DNA from: Stratiolaelaps scimitus
Lineage: Eukaryota > Arthropoda > Arachnida > Mesostigmata > Laelapidae
Assembly (NCBI GenBank): GCA_019614645.1
Contig: JABWDB010000036.1
Coordinates: 682,001-746,000, forward strand
Direction: 5' to 3'
Length of the DNA stretch: 64,000 nt
Made by a program: the position numbers and the translations under genes. Numbering within the stretch: the first letter of the stretch is position 1; each line of letters opens with the position of its first letter. Below, piece by piece: positions 1 through 10,021 of this stretch. The notes below the pieces were generated by a model, which was not told the origin of the DNA, searched no databases, and worked only from the letters and a program-made list of their open reading frames with translations.

Positions 1-1200
1 CCAGCCGGAGAAGGAACTGTTGGGTCGCTTGAAGTTATTCTATCCCGTTGTGTACAGAATTACTCCAACTCGTCCCAATTAGCTTCAAATTTAATATTAC
101 CTGCGCGAAAAAAGTTGACTTACTCTATGGAGTTGTACTCGACACAACCATCTCAGGCTCCTCATCCATCATCGTGCCCAAAATATCAATTTCTCTTACA
201 TTCGCCCCCAAGGCGCGATTTTGCGTTTCGACATAATCTACCCCTGGTTTCTTTACTCTGGTCCTATAGGAACAAATGTACGACGCCCAGCGTTTCCCGA
301 CATCATGTATATCCGTATCACCACATTTGGTTTCTTTCTCCAGGGCAATATTTCTCTATACACTGGGCTTTATCGGAGATTGCGACCAACAGAACGGCGT
401 GCGGTCTTTCCACATCTGTTCCAACTTTGATTTTCTTCTTTTCTTGGCTTTTCTCCCCCTCTCGTGCACACGTCCAGAGTCACTCACGTGAACAACCCAC
501 TTCGATACAAGGTGTCACGGACGTGTCCGCCCTTTCATTGTACGCTTTGTCCTATTCACCGTTGTGTTGAACTCCCAAATGCGCATTTATGGTACTTCGC
601 TTCTTCGCTGGCATGAGCGCCTTAGAACGAGATCTCGTCGGTTGCTGTTGCGTAGACCCTGTGACGACGATTGCGGCTATCGTGGCTGCAACTGCGACAA
701 CTGGCTTCGAAGGCTTCGCCATTTGTCGTCTTTTGTGAACTGGTCTTTGAGCTCGCGTCGCCGCCCCTGTCGCAGGGCCCTGCCTTCGTTTGCCGGTAGG
801 CCATCTTCTTCTATTTCTTCCAGCTTGCGAATGAAAGGTGAGACAGTGTCTGCTGTCCCCGCACAGGCGCCTACAGTGATTCTACCGTAAGGGTGGTCGG
901 GGGTCGCGGAGGTTGGACACTGGGGAGGCGAGGGTGCCAATGCTGCCGCCAGTGTCAGAGGAAACGCTCCATTGAAACGCGCCGATGTGTCGTTCCCCGT
1001 GTCACCCAACCGGTACTGCTACAATGATGTCTACTTCTGTTAGTCGAACAGAACTTAGCGATATAACAAAGATGAATTTACTAGGATAAATGAATACGCA
1101 CACGTTCGCGCGGCGTAGTCGTTATTATGTACCGTCTGTAGCTCGCGTCCGGATCTGATCGTAGACATTAGGACAACTCCTACTGATGGGACTCGCCAGC
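1..1200. repeat. Interspersed repeat R1, copy 1 (possibly cut by window edge)
   Basis: The sequence from base 1 recurs at 4501 in the same orientation with high identity, and weaker similarity continues to about 1200 (matching about 5370). Reading frames are open in both directions but are broken by stops in each copy, and no intact gene is visible. Short coding-like stretches on the minus strand suggest an old transposable element, but I cannot assign a class. The first matching base is base 1 of the window, so this copy probably continues to the left. Confidence 0.75.
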
Positions 1201-1751
1201 GCGAAAGCACGGGAACCAGTTTTAAGAGAGTCTTTCTGACACCGTGGATACCCTTTCCACTTCACACAAAATACTCACCGTCTCAGCGGAAATTTTTCCC
1301 AGCACGAAAATAGTGAAGAGAACTATGTCGAATATGAACGCTTTTTGGTTTCCATAGTCGATTGCCCAGGTGAACTCCTGCTAATGCATCCAGACGAAAT
1401 ATAAACAGTTCATCTGCTGTGGAATTACTTCGACAAAAAGTCCAGCAAAATGGAAACCCATAGCGCCCCTGTTAGTGAAAGCATAGTAGTCGAAAGGCGC
1501 GTTGCGCAAGCCTGTTGCTCTCGCAAAATGTCACGACAATTGTATATGACTGTATTTATTCGAGGATATAATGGTCTCTTTTTAAATGTCACTATTCGTC
1601 GATATTTTGAAGTGAGCCCGCCCGTGGCGTTCTCGCAGATAGGCGTCAAGAGGCTGTCATCCAAGAGGACTCCTTCTATTGTTATGCAGCTCCCTCCTCT
1701 GACAGGTGAGCGAACGGGATGTTGGTTGACATATGAACATGTGCGAGTATT

Positions 1752-1769
1752 CATTGTTTCAAAACAATG
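1752..1769 (+). promoter_or_regulatory. 18-bp palindrome in the gene 1 promoter
   Basis: CATTGTTTCAAAACAATG is an inverted repeat with 8-bp arms. It starts exactly 33 bp before the TATA-type box and is conserved in all four family genes in this window. Each arm contains AACAATG/CATTGTT, which resembles the binding core of SOX-type HMG proteins. That resemblance is an inference; the palindrome and the spacing are seen directly. Confidence 0.6.
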
Positions 1770-1784
1770 CCTATCCCCAGTGAA

Positions 1785-1790
1785 TATAAG
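1785..1790 (+). promoter_or_regulatory. TATA box of gene 1
   Basis: TATAAG lies 59 bp upstream of the ATG at 1844, the same distance as in the paralogues. About 30 bp downstream lies a conserved gagcATCgag stretch that is a plausible transcription start, which would leave a short 5' UTR of about 30-35 nt. The surrounding 90 bp, including tctgacaggt further upstream, is conserved among the paralogues. Confidence 0.65.
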
Positions 1791-1843
1791 CGACCAAACG
1801 ACGACGACTGAGCATCGAGCGTCAAGTCACTTGAAGCCTGAAC

Positions 1844-2356
1844 ATGCAACAGTTCGCGATTATCGCCATCGCCGCCCTTGCGGTTGTCGGAACCAACGGA
1901 GCTTCGGTTCGAGCTGACGAACAAGGACTTCAATTCTCTTTGAGCTCCTTCGAGTCGGGCGCTAACTGCATCGTCAAGAATGTCGGCCCCCTTGTAGAGA
2001 AAGCAATCGAGGGGTTAGAGAGGATAATCGGCTCTTGCGAGAAACATCCGATCCTGGAGGAACATGCAAAAGCTTTAAAAGACATTTACACAAGTTCTGA
2101 GATAATTGTGAACTTCGTTAAAAAGATCATCGAAACCGGAGAAGTAGGTGAGGTGAGACCTGTTATTTCGGCAAGCCTAAGGGCGGGCACCACTATCGCC
2201 AAATTCCGTAAGAAGAACCTCCCTAAACTGAGGAGTCTCCTCAGATCAGCGCATAACGCAGAAGTTACAGAAATTGTGGGAGAAATTATCGATACCATGA
2301 AAGGGGTGATTAAGGAATTCAAAGAAGCGCAAGATGAAATCGAAGCCTGCTTCTAA
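1844..2356 (+). CDS. Small secreted protein, family gene 1
   Basis: This intronless frame encodes 170 residues. Residues 1-19/20 form a signal peptide (MQQFAIIAIAALAVVGTNG), so the product is predicted to be secreted. The mature part is rich in Lys, Glu, Ile and Val and looks alpha-helical. Cysteines are at 42, 65 and 169, and the motif C-E-K-H-P-I-L-E at 65-72 is shared with the paralogues near 48, 52 and 56 kb. This copy is shorter because it lacks the acidic, Trp-containing segment after the signal peptide found in gene 2. The ATG is supported by the shared promoter, with the TATA box 59 bp upstream, and by protein similarity beginning at that Met. AATAAA signals follow at 2396 and 2404. 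I do not recognise a named family and assign no function. Similarity to the paralogues is clear but moderate, so this is an older duplicate than the gene 2 pair. Confidence 0.85.
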   Translation: MQQFAIIAIAALAVVGTNGASVRADEQGLQFSLSSFESGANCIVKNVGPLVEKAIEGLERIIGSCEKHPILEEHAKALKDIYTSSEIIVNFVKKIIETGEVGEVRPVISASLRAGTTIAKFRKKNLPKLRSLLRSAHNAEVTEIVGEIIDTMKGVIKEFKEAQDEIEACF

Positions 2357-2395
2357 GGAAAACATCCCCAAGGAAAACCGATTTTTCAATTCACT

Positions 2396-2409
2396 AATAA
2401 ACTAATAAA
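2396..2409 (+). terminator. Polyadenylation signals of gene 1
   Basis: Two AATAAA hexamers (2396-2401 and 2404-2409) lie 40-50 bp after the stop codon. They are followed by cttgattcggacgcaa, a stretch also present after genes 2 and 3. Their position fits a short 3' UTR. Confidence 0.6.
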
Positions 2410-4500
2410 CGCCTTGATTCGGACGCAAAACTTGCCTATCGTGAATTACAATCAACTGCACTAAATATATCTTAGACTTGAGATCGTTTTAGACAAATTT
2501 CAGGTATACGATGTTTTATTTCAAGGCGTATTTTCATAGGTGCGAATTGACTGACGCAAAACAAGCGAGCTTTAGCTGATGTAGACTATCTATTTGAGCA
2601 TTTGTCGATCGAAGTCGATCAATTCCAACTGGAGCTGGGAGGTGATCTTGCCTCAACTCGCTGTACGATGAAGAGATTCCCACTACTATGATTATAGAGG
2701 AGTATCTTCAAATGTCCCAGAACATATGCGTTTAAAGCAATTCACAAAACCTCTCTTGATTCATAGTTTCTCAATAGTGATCCCGTGCTAAAGGCTTGAA
2801 CGACGCTCTCGAGGACGTATGACTGACATTAGCGAGGATAGTCATTTCAACACCCTGCAATTGGAGCATTCAATTGCACCACATTGTCTTCCTTGCCCTC
2901 CGCAAACTGCCAATGTACCCTGTCACAATTCTCGGTTGATTTACGTGAGTCTGTGTATGCTCATATTTGGTTGTACACTTCGACTTCGCTTGAAGACACT
3001 ATTTTCAAATATGTAAACGCCACTACAGCCAACACCAAGCAGTAACTACGACAGCCAAGCTCTATGTCAATTTCCTTTAACGGTATGCACATTTCACCAT
3101 GAGCAATTATCCAACAGCTAGACATTGGCTCAACGGAATGGCCGGACTATGTTGCAGCGGCGGATATCTTCAATGGTCACTGCCGCGATAGTTCAGAACG
3201 GCTGTCAGGTTGAAAACAATAGAGTTCTGTATTTTTTAACACGATAATGTCATGTGCAGCACTTATTTATATTATTATATATATTTACAAAAATATATTA
3301 TTTTTATTTGCATGCGGTGGTGCCCACATTCAACGTAAGGAATATGCAACTTTAGAGTTTCTTGTCATCTTCATTTGGGACAATGTTTTGTCTCTCTGCT
3401 CGGCTCGGACCCCAGAAGAGCCTCAAACATATGGCCATTGATTGAGCTGTTGATACAACAAAGGCGCCATCCATCGCACCCTGAGACGCTGACATGGTCC
3501 CTTTTGTTAACATGCGATATCGATGTATCGCGTCATTAATTTGCGTCGATAATGATTCAGAGAGTGGTGTTATGACCCATTGCTTACGACGAAGGGCTTC
3601 TTGTCTCTACCAGGACATTCGAACAGAAAAAAAAGCTGGTAAGTGAACTCCATTTGCTTCAACCCTGCTAACATAATTTCGATGAACACAGCCACGCCAC
3701 AGTACACACGGCGTGAATTGGTGTCATCAGGAACAATGGTCGTCCAATCGGTTGTTTTCGAAGACAGACATTTGTGTATGTTCCACGTCTTGTGGGCACA
3801 GTTGTATCGACAAGTACGACGCAATGCAAGTCATAGTTTTAGCCATTAATTCAGATCACCTTCTGAGTAAAGCGCTTACTGAGCTTGTCTAAATGATGCA
3901 ACACTTAGTCGATTGATTAACTGAGAATCAGTCGTGTCTCAACTTAATAGTGAGAGAGAGCAGAGAAACACACAAGCATAAAACATCGTAAAATGAACCT
4001 CGGCCACTATGGTCTGCCTTTTTTTCGATACAGCTCGTTTCTCCATTATACTAAAGCGTTTAAAAAGGGTCATAAAATGTGTTATTGCATCGGGACCCGA
4101 GTCCGTATGCCTTGTAAAGCTTATGGAGAGTGGGAGAGAGTGAGGAAGAGAGGGAATAATAAGAGGCAAAAATAAATCCACAACTGAGAAAGATCTCGGC
4201 GAATGTTCACAGTCCGAGTGGACGCCGCTGGCAGTGAAAAGTTCTGCTGGGAAAAACCGCTTCGTATAATATTATATATACACTCAAAAGAACATTAGCG
4301 AGCTTCAATTATCATGGAGACACCGATTTAATGGTCTAATGAGAGACTTCGTATGTAGTTACTAAATAGTGTGATGCCTTCGTTTGTTCGAAACTGAATA
4401 GAGTTCACAAATGCAAACGTTCCTTTCCGTGACACAATTCTCGTTAATATGTTAATCAACATTGGTTGGTGGCATCTAATTTTAGTCGTAACGGGTTTCA
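2410..4500. other. 3' flank of gene 1 and intergenic DNA
   Basis: The first roughly 800 bp resemble the 3' flank of gene 2 (about 49070-49560), so the duplication units included long non-coding flanks. From about 3200 onward I see only AT-rich intergenic sequence with short spurious frames and no supportable gene. Confidence 0.5.
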
Positions 4501-5370
4501 CCAGCCGGAGAAGAAACTGTTGGGTCGCTTGAAGTTATTCTATCCCGTTGTGTACAGAATTACTCCAATTCGTCTCAAGTAGCTCCAACTTTAACATTAC
4601 CTGCGCGAAAAAAGTTGACTTACTCTATGGAGCTGCGACACAACCACCTCAGGCTCCTCATCCATCCTCGTACCCAAAATATCAATTTTTCTTACTTTCG
4701 CCCCCAAGGCGCGATTTTGCGTTTCGACATAATCTGCCACCTGTTTCTTTACTCTAGTCCTATAAGAACAGATGTACGACGCCCAGCGCTATTCACCGTT
4801 GTGTTGAACTCCCAAATGCGCATTTTGGTACTTCGCTTCTTCGCTGGCATGAGCGCCTTAGAACGAGTTCTCGTCGGTTGCTGTTGCGTAGACCCCGCGA
4901 CGACGATTGCGGCTATCGTGGCTGCAACTGCGACAACTGGCCTCGAAGGCTTCGCCATTTGTCGTCTTTTGTGAACTGGTCTTTGAGCTCGCGTCGCCGC
5001 CCCTGTCGCAGGGCCCTGCCTTCGTTTGCCGGTAGGCCATCTTCTTCTATTTCTTCCCGCTTGCGAATGAAAGGTGAGACAGTGTCTGCTATCCCCGCAC
5101 AGGCGTCTACAGTGATTCAACCGTAGGGGTGGTCGGGGGTCGGGACGCGCAGAGGTCGAACACCGGAGCGGTAGTGTGTACAAATGCTACCGCCAGTGTC
5201 AGAGGACGGAAGCGCGGAACTTTGCTGCCTTATAATAAAGATATATATTTGGCAGCATAAATCAACTCACGCACAGTCACGCGGCATGGTCGTCATTATG
5301 TAACGTCTGTGGCTATCGTCTGCATCTGACAACAGACGATACGGCAACTCCTATCACTGACGGGGAACAT
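4501..5370. repeat. Interspersed repeat R1, copy 2 (internal deletion)
   Basis: This is a direct copy of the sequence at 1-1200. It lacks the part equivalent to positions 293-551 of copy 1, about 259 bp, with a clean junction after the motif cgacgcccagcg. After about 5215 the copies diverge but stay alignable to about 5370. With copy 1 it brackets secreted-protein gene 1 and its flanks. Confidence 0.75.
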
Positions 5371-6040
5371 AGACCTGTAGAAAGAAGAGTTGCTAAATGT
5401 GTATTTACCATGAAATAGCTGTGGCAAAAAAAATAAATGTATCCTTGAGCAATTCATATGTTGTCGCAGACTTATCGCCGAAAGCTAGTTATCATGGTTA
5501 GTTCTATCTAAACAGGTGTCTAACCGGTGTATCAAGATGCAGACCCCTTATACTTACTGCTTATTTTTATCTCTTCCTCTGAGTATAGTACCGTTTGTAG
5601 ATGGATGTCCGTGTTGCAACAACGATGTCGCTCATTGAACACGCGGGGAGGATTACACAAGTGGTCTGTCACTTATCGCAAGGTTACCGGTATATAAGTA
5701 ACATAAAGTATCCCTTTAGGCTGCGCCTTCCCCAGCCTTTCAACCAGCCTTTGTCGATTCGTGCCTCTATTAGACCGAACCCACTTGGCAAAATGCGTAG
5801 TAACTCCGACGAATTACGAATGGTGCGATTCATAAAACGGAATCCGCTCCTTGTGTCTTCAAAGCCGTCATTTACCTATTGGCCATTTGTATACTAGTTG
5901 TATTGTACGTAATAGGTAGGCTGTGGAAAAAATGTATCGGGACTCTAACTAACGCAAAACCCTTAGTACAGTTCACAATTATTTATGTTGCCTCATAGAC
6001 ACAAGCCTCTTTCGCCCCCTGATATATGTCGCACAATGTC
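5371..6040. other. Intergenic stretch, no feature seen
   Basis: Ordinary mixed-composition DNA with only short frames. I looked on the minus strand for further lin-28 exons (second half of the cold-shock domain, CCHC knuckles) and recognised none. Confidence 0.4.
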
Positions 6041-6830
6041 AACTATTCCAAGAATACATTCTCATTATTCCGGACACGACCGATGGGTGGCCATTTCGTT
6101 TTGGTGCCTTTGGTCGGCGCCTCCTCTTTCAAAAGCCATAGCTTCCTCAGAAATTTTACTTTCTCTCTTTCTCGCTCTCTCGGGGGACTGCGGGCGGGCC
6201 TGGCAAACCCCCGAGCTCAGCAAATAACGCTCCGCCGTCCCTTTGAAGTCCCCCCCCTTCGACTTCAATGCTTCTTGGACACTCGCTAGCTACCTCCCGG
6301 CCATCATCGGGAGCCCGCTGATGGGTGGATGTACGGCTGGTTACCATAGCTACACAGGGGAGGGGACACCCATTCAGTGGACCCAGTTCGGCTTCGCCTT
6401 TGAGCAAGAGGCTTCGGAGCCTTTTGGAATTGTGCCTCTCTAAACTGAAAACAGTGGCCATCGTCATAACGGCCATCGTAGTGGCTCAGTTGCTCGGCCC
6501 AAGACGCTGAGGGAACTGGGACCCAGGAGGTATTGTAGATTTCTCCGAGTCATGCGGGTTATTTCTTTTCTAGGCCTTTCCCTTTGAAACGAAGGAAGGC
6601 CAGCAAGCGGCGGTGGGGCTGATAGGGGTGACCAGAGCCAACGAGTGTCCTGTATTTGTGGGGGACGCGAGGCAAAGGCATGGGGCTGCTTGCTCGCACG
6701 CCATCCTCCACGAAACCTTGTATAATACCATTCGGGTGGCTTGCTGGAGTGCAGGACTGAACCCGACCGCCGCCTTGGGCAAGAACTAGTAACAAGACAG
6801 ACAGCGAAAGACAGATTCAGCACTCTAGAC
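6040..6830. other. GC-rich block with overlapping open frames
   Basis: Base composition rises sharply compared with its neighbours and several frames are open on both strands, as expected by chance in GC-rich DNA. The best plus-strand candidate is an open frame at 6574-6789, preceded by ttatttcttttctag (a good splice acceptor) and ending at a TAG after about 71 codons. A minus-strand frame at 6464-6832 is longer (122 codons) but has no recognisable motif. This could be an old element, a terminal exon or a CpG-rich regulatory block, and I cannot choose between them. Confidence 0.3.
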
Positions 6831-6873
6831 ACGTTTTACACTCGAAAGCAAAGGGAGCCATGGGGGAATCTTG

Positions 6874-6899
6874 GGTTCTTGAATTGCGATTCAAGAACC
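6874..6899. repeat. Perfect 11-bp hairpin
   Basis: GGTTCTTGAAT and ATTCAAGAACC are perfect complements separated by four bases (tgcg). No run of T follows that would suggest a terminator, and I cannot assign a role. Confidence 0.5.
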
Positions 6900-7139
6900 A
6901 TGACCGTAGAGTGAAGTAGATCAGGCGGCGCTGCCAGTGAAGGCTCTCGACAACGACTTTGACACCTCAGATCTCAACTGCTAGCAACCCCTTGGGAAGC
7001 CTAGGTGTCTGTGTCTGAACATAGGCAAGAATGAAGCTTCTTATATATCTGCTTGAAGAGCATACGGTGTGTGTCGGTGCTCACACCCAAACGACAACTA
7101 GCCGAATACATGTATTGTATCATCATAATGTATTATATA

Positions 7140-7215
7140 GTCTACCGGGATGGCCTGGGTATGATGCCGGGGACTTGGACACATAGGGTCTCCTGTTCGA
7201 ATCCCACAGGGCACA
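7140..7215 (+). repeat. tRNA-derived SINE head
   Basis: An A-box-like stretch (tggcctgggtatgatgccgg) is followed by tgttcgaatccc, which matches the RNA polymerase III B-box GGTTCRANNCC. The segment cannot fold into a full tRNA and runs into AT-rich sequence, so it is read as the head of a tRNA-derived SINE. Confidence 0.45.
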
Positions 7216-7409
7216 TACGAATGGATGCAGTATTTACTCGCAGATTACTCCAGAAAGTTATTAAATTGAAAATTTAATTAACATATATAACAATAATAAT
7301 AATAGTACTTTAATCAAAGTATAGTCATATATAGTGCAGAAAAATATACTCTTATATCTGGTACATACTAATAACGAGATAATTTTACGATAAAGCAGAG
7401 CTACACAAT

Positions 7410-8060
7410 GTGTACCAACTGCAGGACGCCCCAAATCTCTTTCTGGAACGGCCTCTAGATCTTGACCTAAAACTTTCTATTGAAAAATGCGCCGTCTTAC
7501 ATTTTGGGCGTGGAAATCCAAGGCATGTGACCACAACAGGGGTATCTCCACTGCGCTGCTCAGACGCCATAAGATACTTGGGGGTGATTACGTCAACCCC
7601 TTTAAAATACATGGAGCGTGTCACTGATATCGTGCTCCGTGCAACACGACGTGCTAACTGGTTACTGCGCTCTTCTGTACTCGACGAGCCAGCGCTATTT
7701 GCTAAACTATTCACGGTATATGTACAGTCAATCATGACGTATGCCGTCCCAGTATTACGCCAATATTGGCATATCTTGATAACCTAGACAAGCTAACATA
7801 TTCATGTATAAATAGACATCTAGTCACCCCGAATGAACACTATGCTTGATTTGATTGTAACGAATACCAGAGCTGGTGTAAATGTCATGCGCAAAGTTGC
7901 TGCAAGTAAGAATTGCGTTAATGATCCCCTCCCGTGGAGAATCTCCCGGGCCTTGCAGACAAGACCTATCTCGTAACATATAACCGAGATATCTCTACTA
8001 AACACCCAGAAAATAGCTCCTTTACCCTTAATAAAGTGCATTTGTATTGTATTAACTTTG
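7410..8060 (+). mobile_element. Non-LTR retrotransposon (LINE) remnant, C-terminal RT part
   Basis: The frame at 7410-7787 encodes a segment typical of the region after the catalytic core in jockey-like LINE reverse transcriptases. It includes L-S-I-E-K-C-A-V-L-H-F-G-R-G-N-P-R, then a D-A-I-R-Y-L-G-V-I block, then a T-Y-A-V-P-V motif. After about 7790 the coding character continues with frameshifts and stops to about 8050. The YADD motif and the endonuclease are absent, so this is a dead 5'-truncated copy. It lies in the intron directly downstream of the lin-28 exon, ending about 60 bp from the splice donor, on the strand opposite to lin-28. Confidence 0.7.
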
Positions 8061-8117
8061 ATAGATTCTACTGATCAAATTAAAGGTATCTACACTTACG
8101 AGGGTACATGAACTTAC

Positions 8118-8254
8118 TTGATGCACAAAAACGTCTGGTCCCTCATCAAGCGGAGATATGAAGCCCCAGCCTTTTGCCACGTTGAACCATTTGCACCGTC
8201 CTCGTCGGCGAACTCCAACAAGGCTCGACATGGAAGAAACCATCGACTGGTCAT
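8118..8254 (-). CDS. lin-28: lin-28 cold-shock-domain exon
   Basis: Read on the minus strand, this exon encodes [20 protein letters not shown] followed by [11 protein letters not shown]. These are the RNP1 (K-G-W-G-F-I) and RNP2 (V-F-V-H) motifs of a cold-shock domain. The [12 protein letters not shown] form is characteristic of LIN-28, the RNA-binding protein that blocks let-7 maturation and controls developmental timing. The coding part stops after H-Q at CAA|GTAAGT, a consensus donor (GT at 8117-8116) and the position where animal LIN-28 continues with S-V-I-Q. Upstream, tttgccatttccag gives an acceptor in phase 1, with the exon starting at 8254. An alternative is tctctcaag a little further upstream. 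The remaining cold-shock strands and the two CCHC knuckles must lie on other exons, and I could not find them here. The family call is firm; the 5' exon edge is less so. Confidence 0.8.
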
Positions 8255-8329
8255 CTGGAAATGGCAAAAGCATTGATTTCATGAGGTGGCCTTCTTGAGA
8301 GACAGCGATCCGCGTTGCAGACAACGAGA

Positions 8330-9884
8330 ACAGATGCTATTTAGAAGGGCGTTCGTTTATTTCACAGGTAAGTACTCGTGTCAAACAAATCAAAGATAGC
8401 GACCTTAGCAAATCGTTAACTATGCAGGCAACAACGGACGGATCTTCGAAACTAAACTGTGGGCACCACCTTGAATCATTACTCGGATTACGATGGTCCC
8501 ACAGATTTCTCGTTACAGTGATATACTACAAGCGCTTTTATTTGCTCTCCCGTTTATTAGTGCTCGTTTTCTGTCTGGTGAGCGACAAGGCATCCAGTCA
8601 GGCTGTTGGGAACAGAGATTCGTTTTGTGCCGAGTGTTAATGGACAACAGGTGCGACGTAAGGCCCATCAAGAGTGAGAAACACGGACCAGTTGTTGACC
8701 TGAGCAACCGGGCGGGAGGTTATTTCGATCTGAAGGCATCAACAGTCGAACTGAGGATCCACTCAGTAATAACAGCAAAGCCAGCACGCGCGTGTAGCCA
8801 CTGGCCGCGATACACAGCAGGCTCAGCCTGCACGAGCTCATCATCAGTGTTAATTGTCCTAGGACGACATGACCACGTTCGTTACAGACGACGTTTATGG
8901 ATGTTCGATTCGATCAGTTCCCTTCATTCTAGCACGAGTTTGCACCAGATGTATCCAAGCCGGCCATGAGCAGCCTTTCGTCCAGCTAAAACCACTGAAC
9001 TTTTGGGCTCGGGGTGCTTCGGCTGGCAATAGGCAGGGGCGAGGAGCAGCGGCATCTTCCACCATTCATGTCGATCATCGCGCGTCTCACTGAGCACTGA
9101 ATCGGTTCTCGCTCACATTCACGGCCGAGACGCTCATCAATGCGCCGTGCCGGTGTCTCCACTTCTTCCTGCGATTCGAATGCAGGACAGGTTCTGCATG
9201 GATTGATTGTCTATATCTAAGAGCTCAAAGCATCTCATCCGTATTCTTTTCCACTGATTGAGCACAGAAAGCACAGAGAGCACCAAACACATTACGACAG
9301 CTCATTGTGGCCGCTTGAGCCGTCTGAATACAGTCCAGAAACCACAGATTTTGCCTCTTCGACATTGTGAGCCGGTGACCGTTTTGCTACCCAAAAACAT
9401 TCGCTGCTGCCTAATGATTCATGGTGAATACGGCAAGACATGACAGGGAGAGCCGGTGTCTGAGGCCGAGTGCCGAACGAACGGGCACCCACCAACGAGC
9501 CAGTGGAGCGAAGCGTTGCAAACGTTCGATAGGATTTCAACAAAAACAATAACAGCAGTTGTCGGCTTGCGAAGATCTCGAGATGTTCGCCACCTTCGGT
9601 TTCATCCGCGTATGGTGTTACATTGCCGACTGACATATAGAAATAGCACAGTAAATCTATAGTTTGAAAAATATAGCCGGAATATGAAAGTGTGGACGTG
9701 CACGAGGAACGATACGAAGGTCTCTTCTAACTGGGCAAACTGCAGATCGTCGCCGTTGTCCGCTCTAGCTACTAAAAATAAAAGGCTCCTCTCGTTCTCG
9801 GTCGGGCAAGAAGTAGCACCGGGCGAACCTAATGTTTCTTATTGCTTATTAGACAATAGAAAAGATGACGAAGAAGCAAATGCC
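8330..9884. other. Probable lin-28 intron or upstream DNA, no clear gene
   Basis: Mixed-composition sequence. A plus-strand frame at 8493-8969 (158 codons from an ATG) is the longest, but it has no recognisable domain, promoter or splice signals. If lin-28 starts further right, this is intron. Confidence 0.35.
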
Positions 9885-9954
9885 TAATTCGAACCTTTAA
9901 CCTCTTTTACAAGAAACAACAGCATCGCCCATTAGACCACCAGGATAGCTAGGG

Positions 9955-9955
<1 letters not shown>
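9885..9955 (-). repeat. tRNA-like pseudogene or SINE head
   Basis: On the minus strand the segment reads tcctggtggtctaatgggcg, close to a tRNA D-arm and A box, and then aaaggttcgaatta, a B box, at tRNA-like spacing. The acceptor arms do not pair well, so it is a tRNA pseudogene or SINE head and not a working tRNA. Confidence 0.4.

Positions 9956-9958
<3 letters not shown>

Positions 9959-10018
<60 letters not shown>
9959..10018. repeat. Compound microsatellite (CT)n(TA)n
   Basis: About 30 bp of CT repeats pass directly into about 30 bp of TA repeats. Confidence 0.95.

Positions 10019-10021
<3 letters not shown>

Noticed and set aside
1450..1917. 155-codon plus frame over the gene 1 promoter
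   Set aside because: It runs through the palindrome, TATA box and 5' UTR and into gene 1 in another frame. It is non-coding DNA open by chance.
9885..9955. Functional tRNA gene
   Set aside because: A and B boxes are present but the acceptor and anticodon stems do not pair convincingly, so it was called a pseudogene or SINE head.
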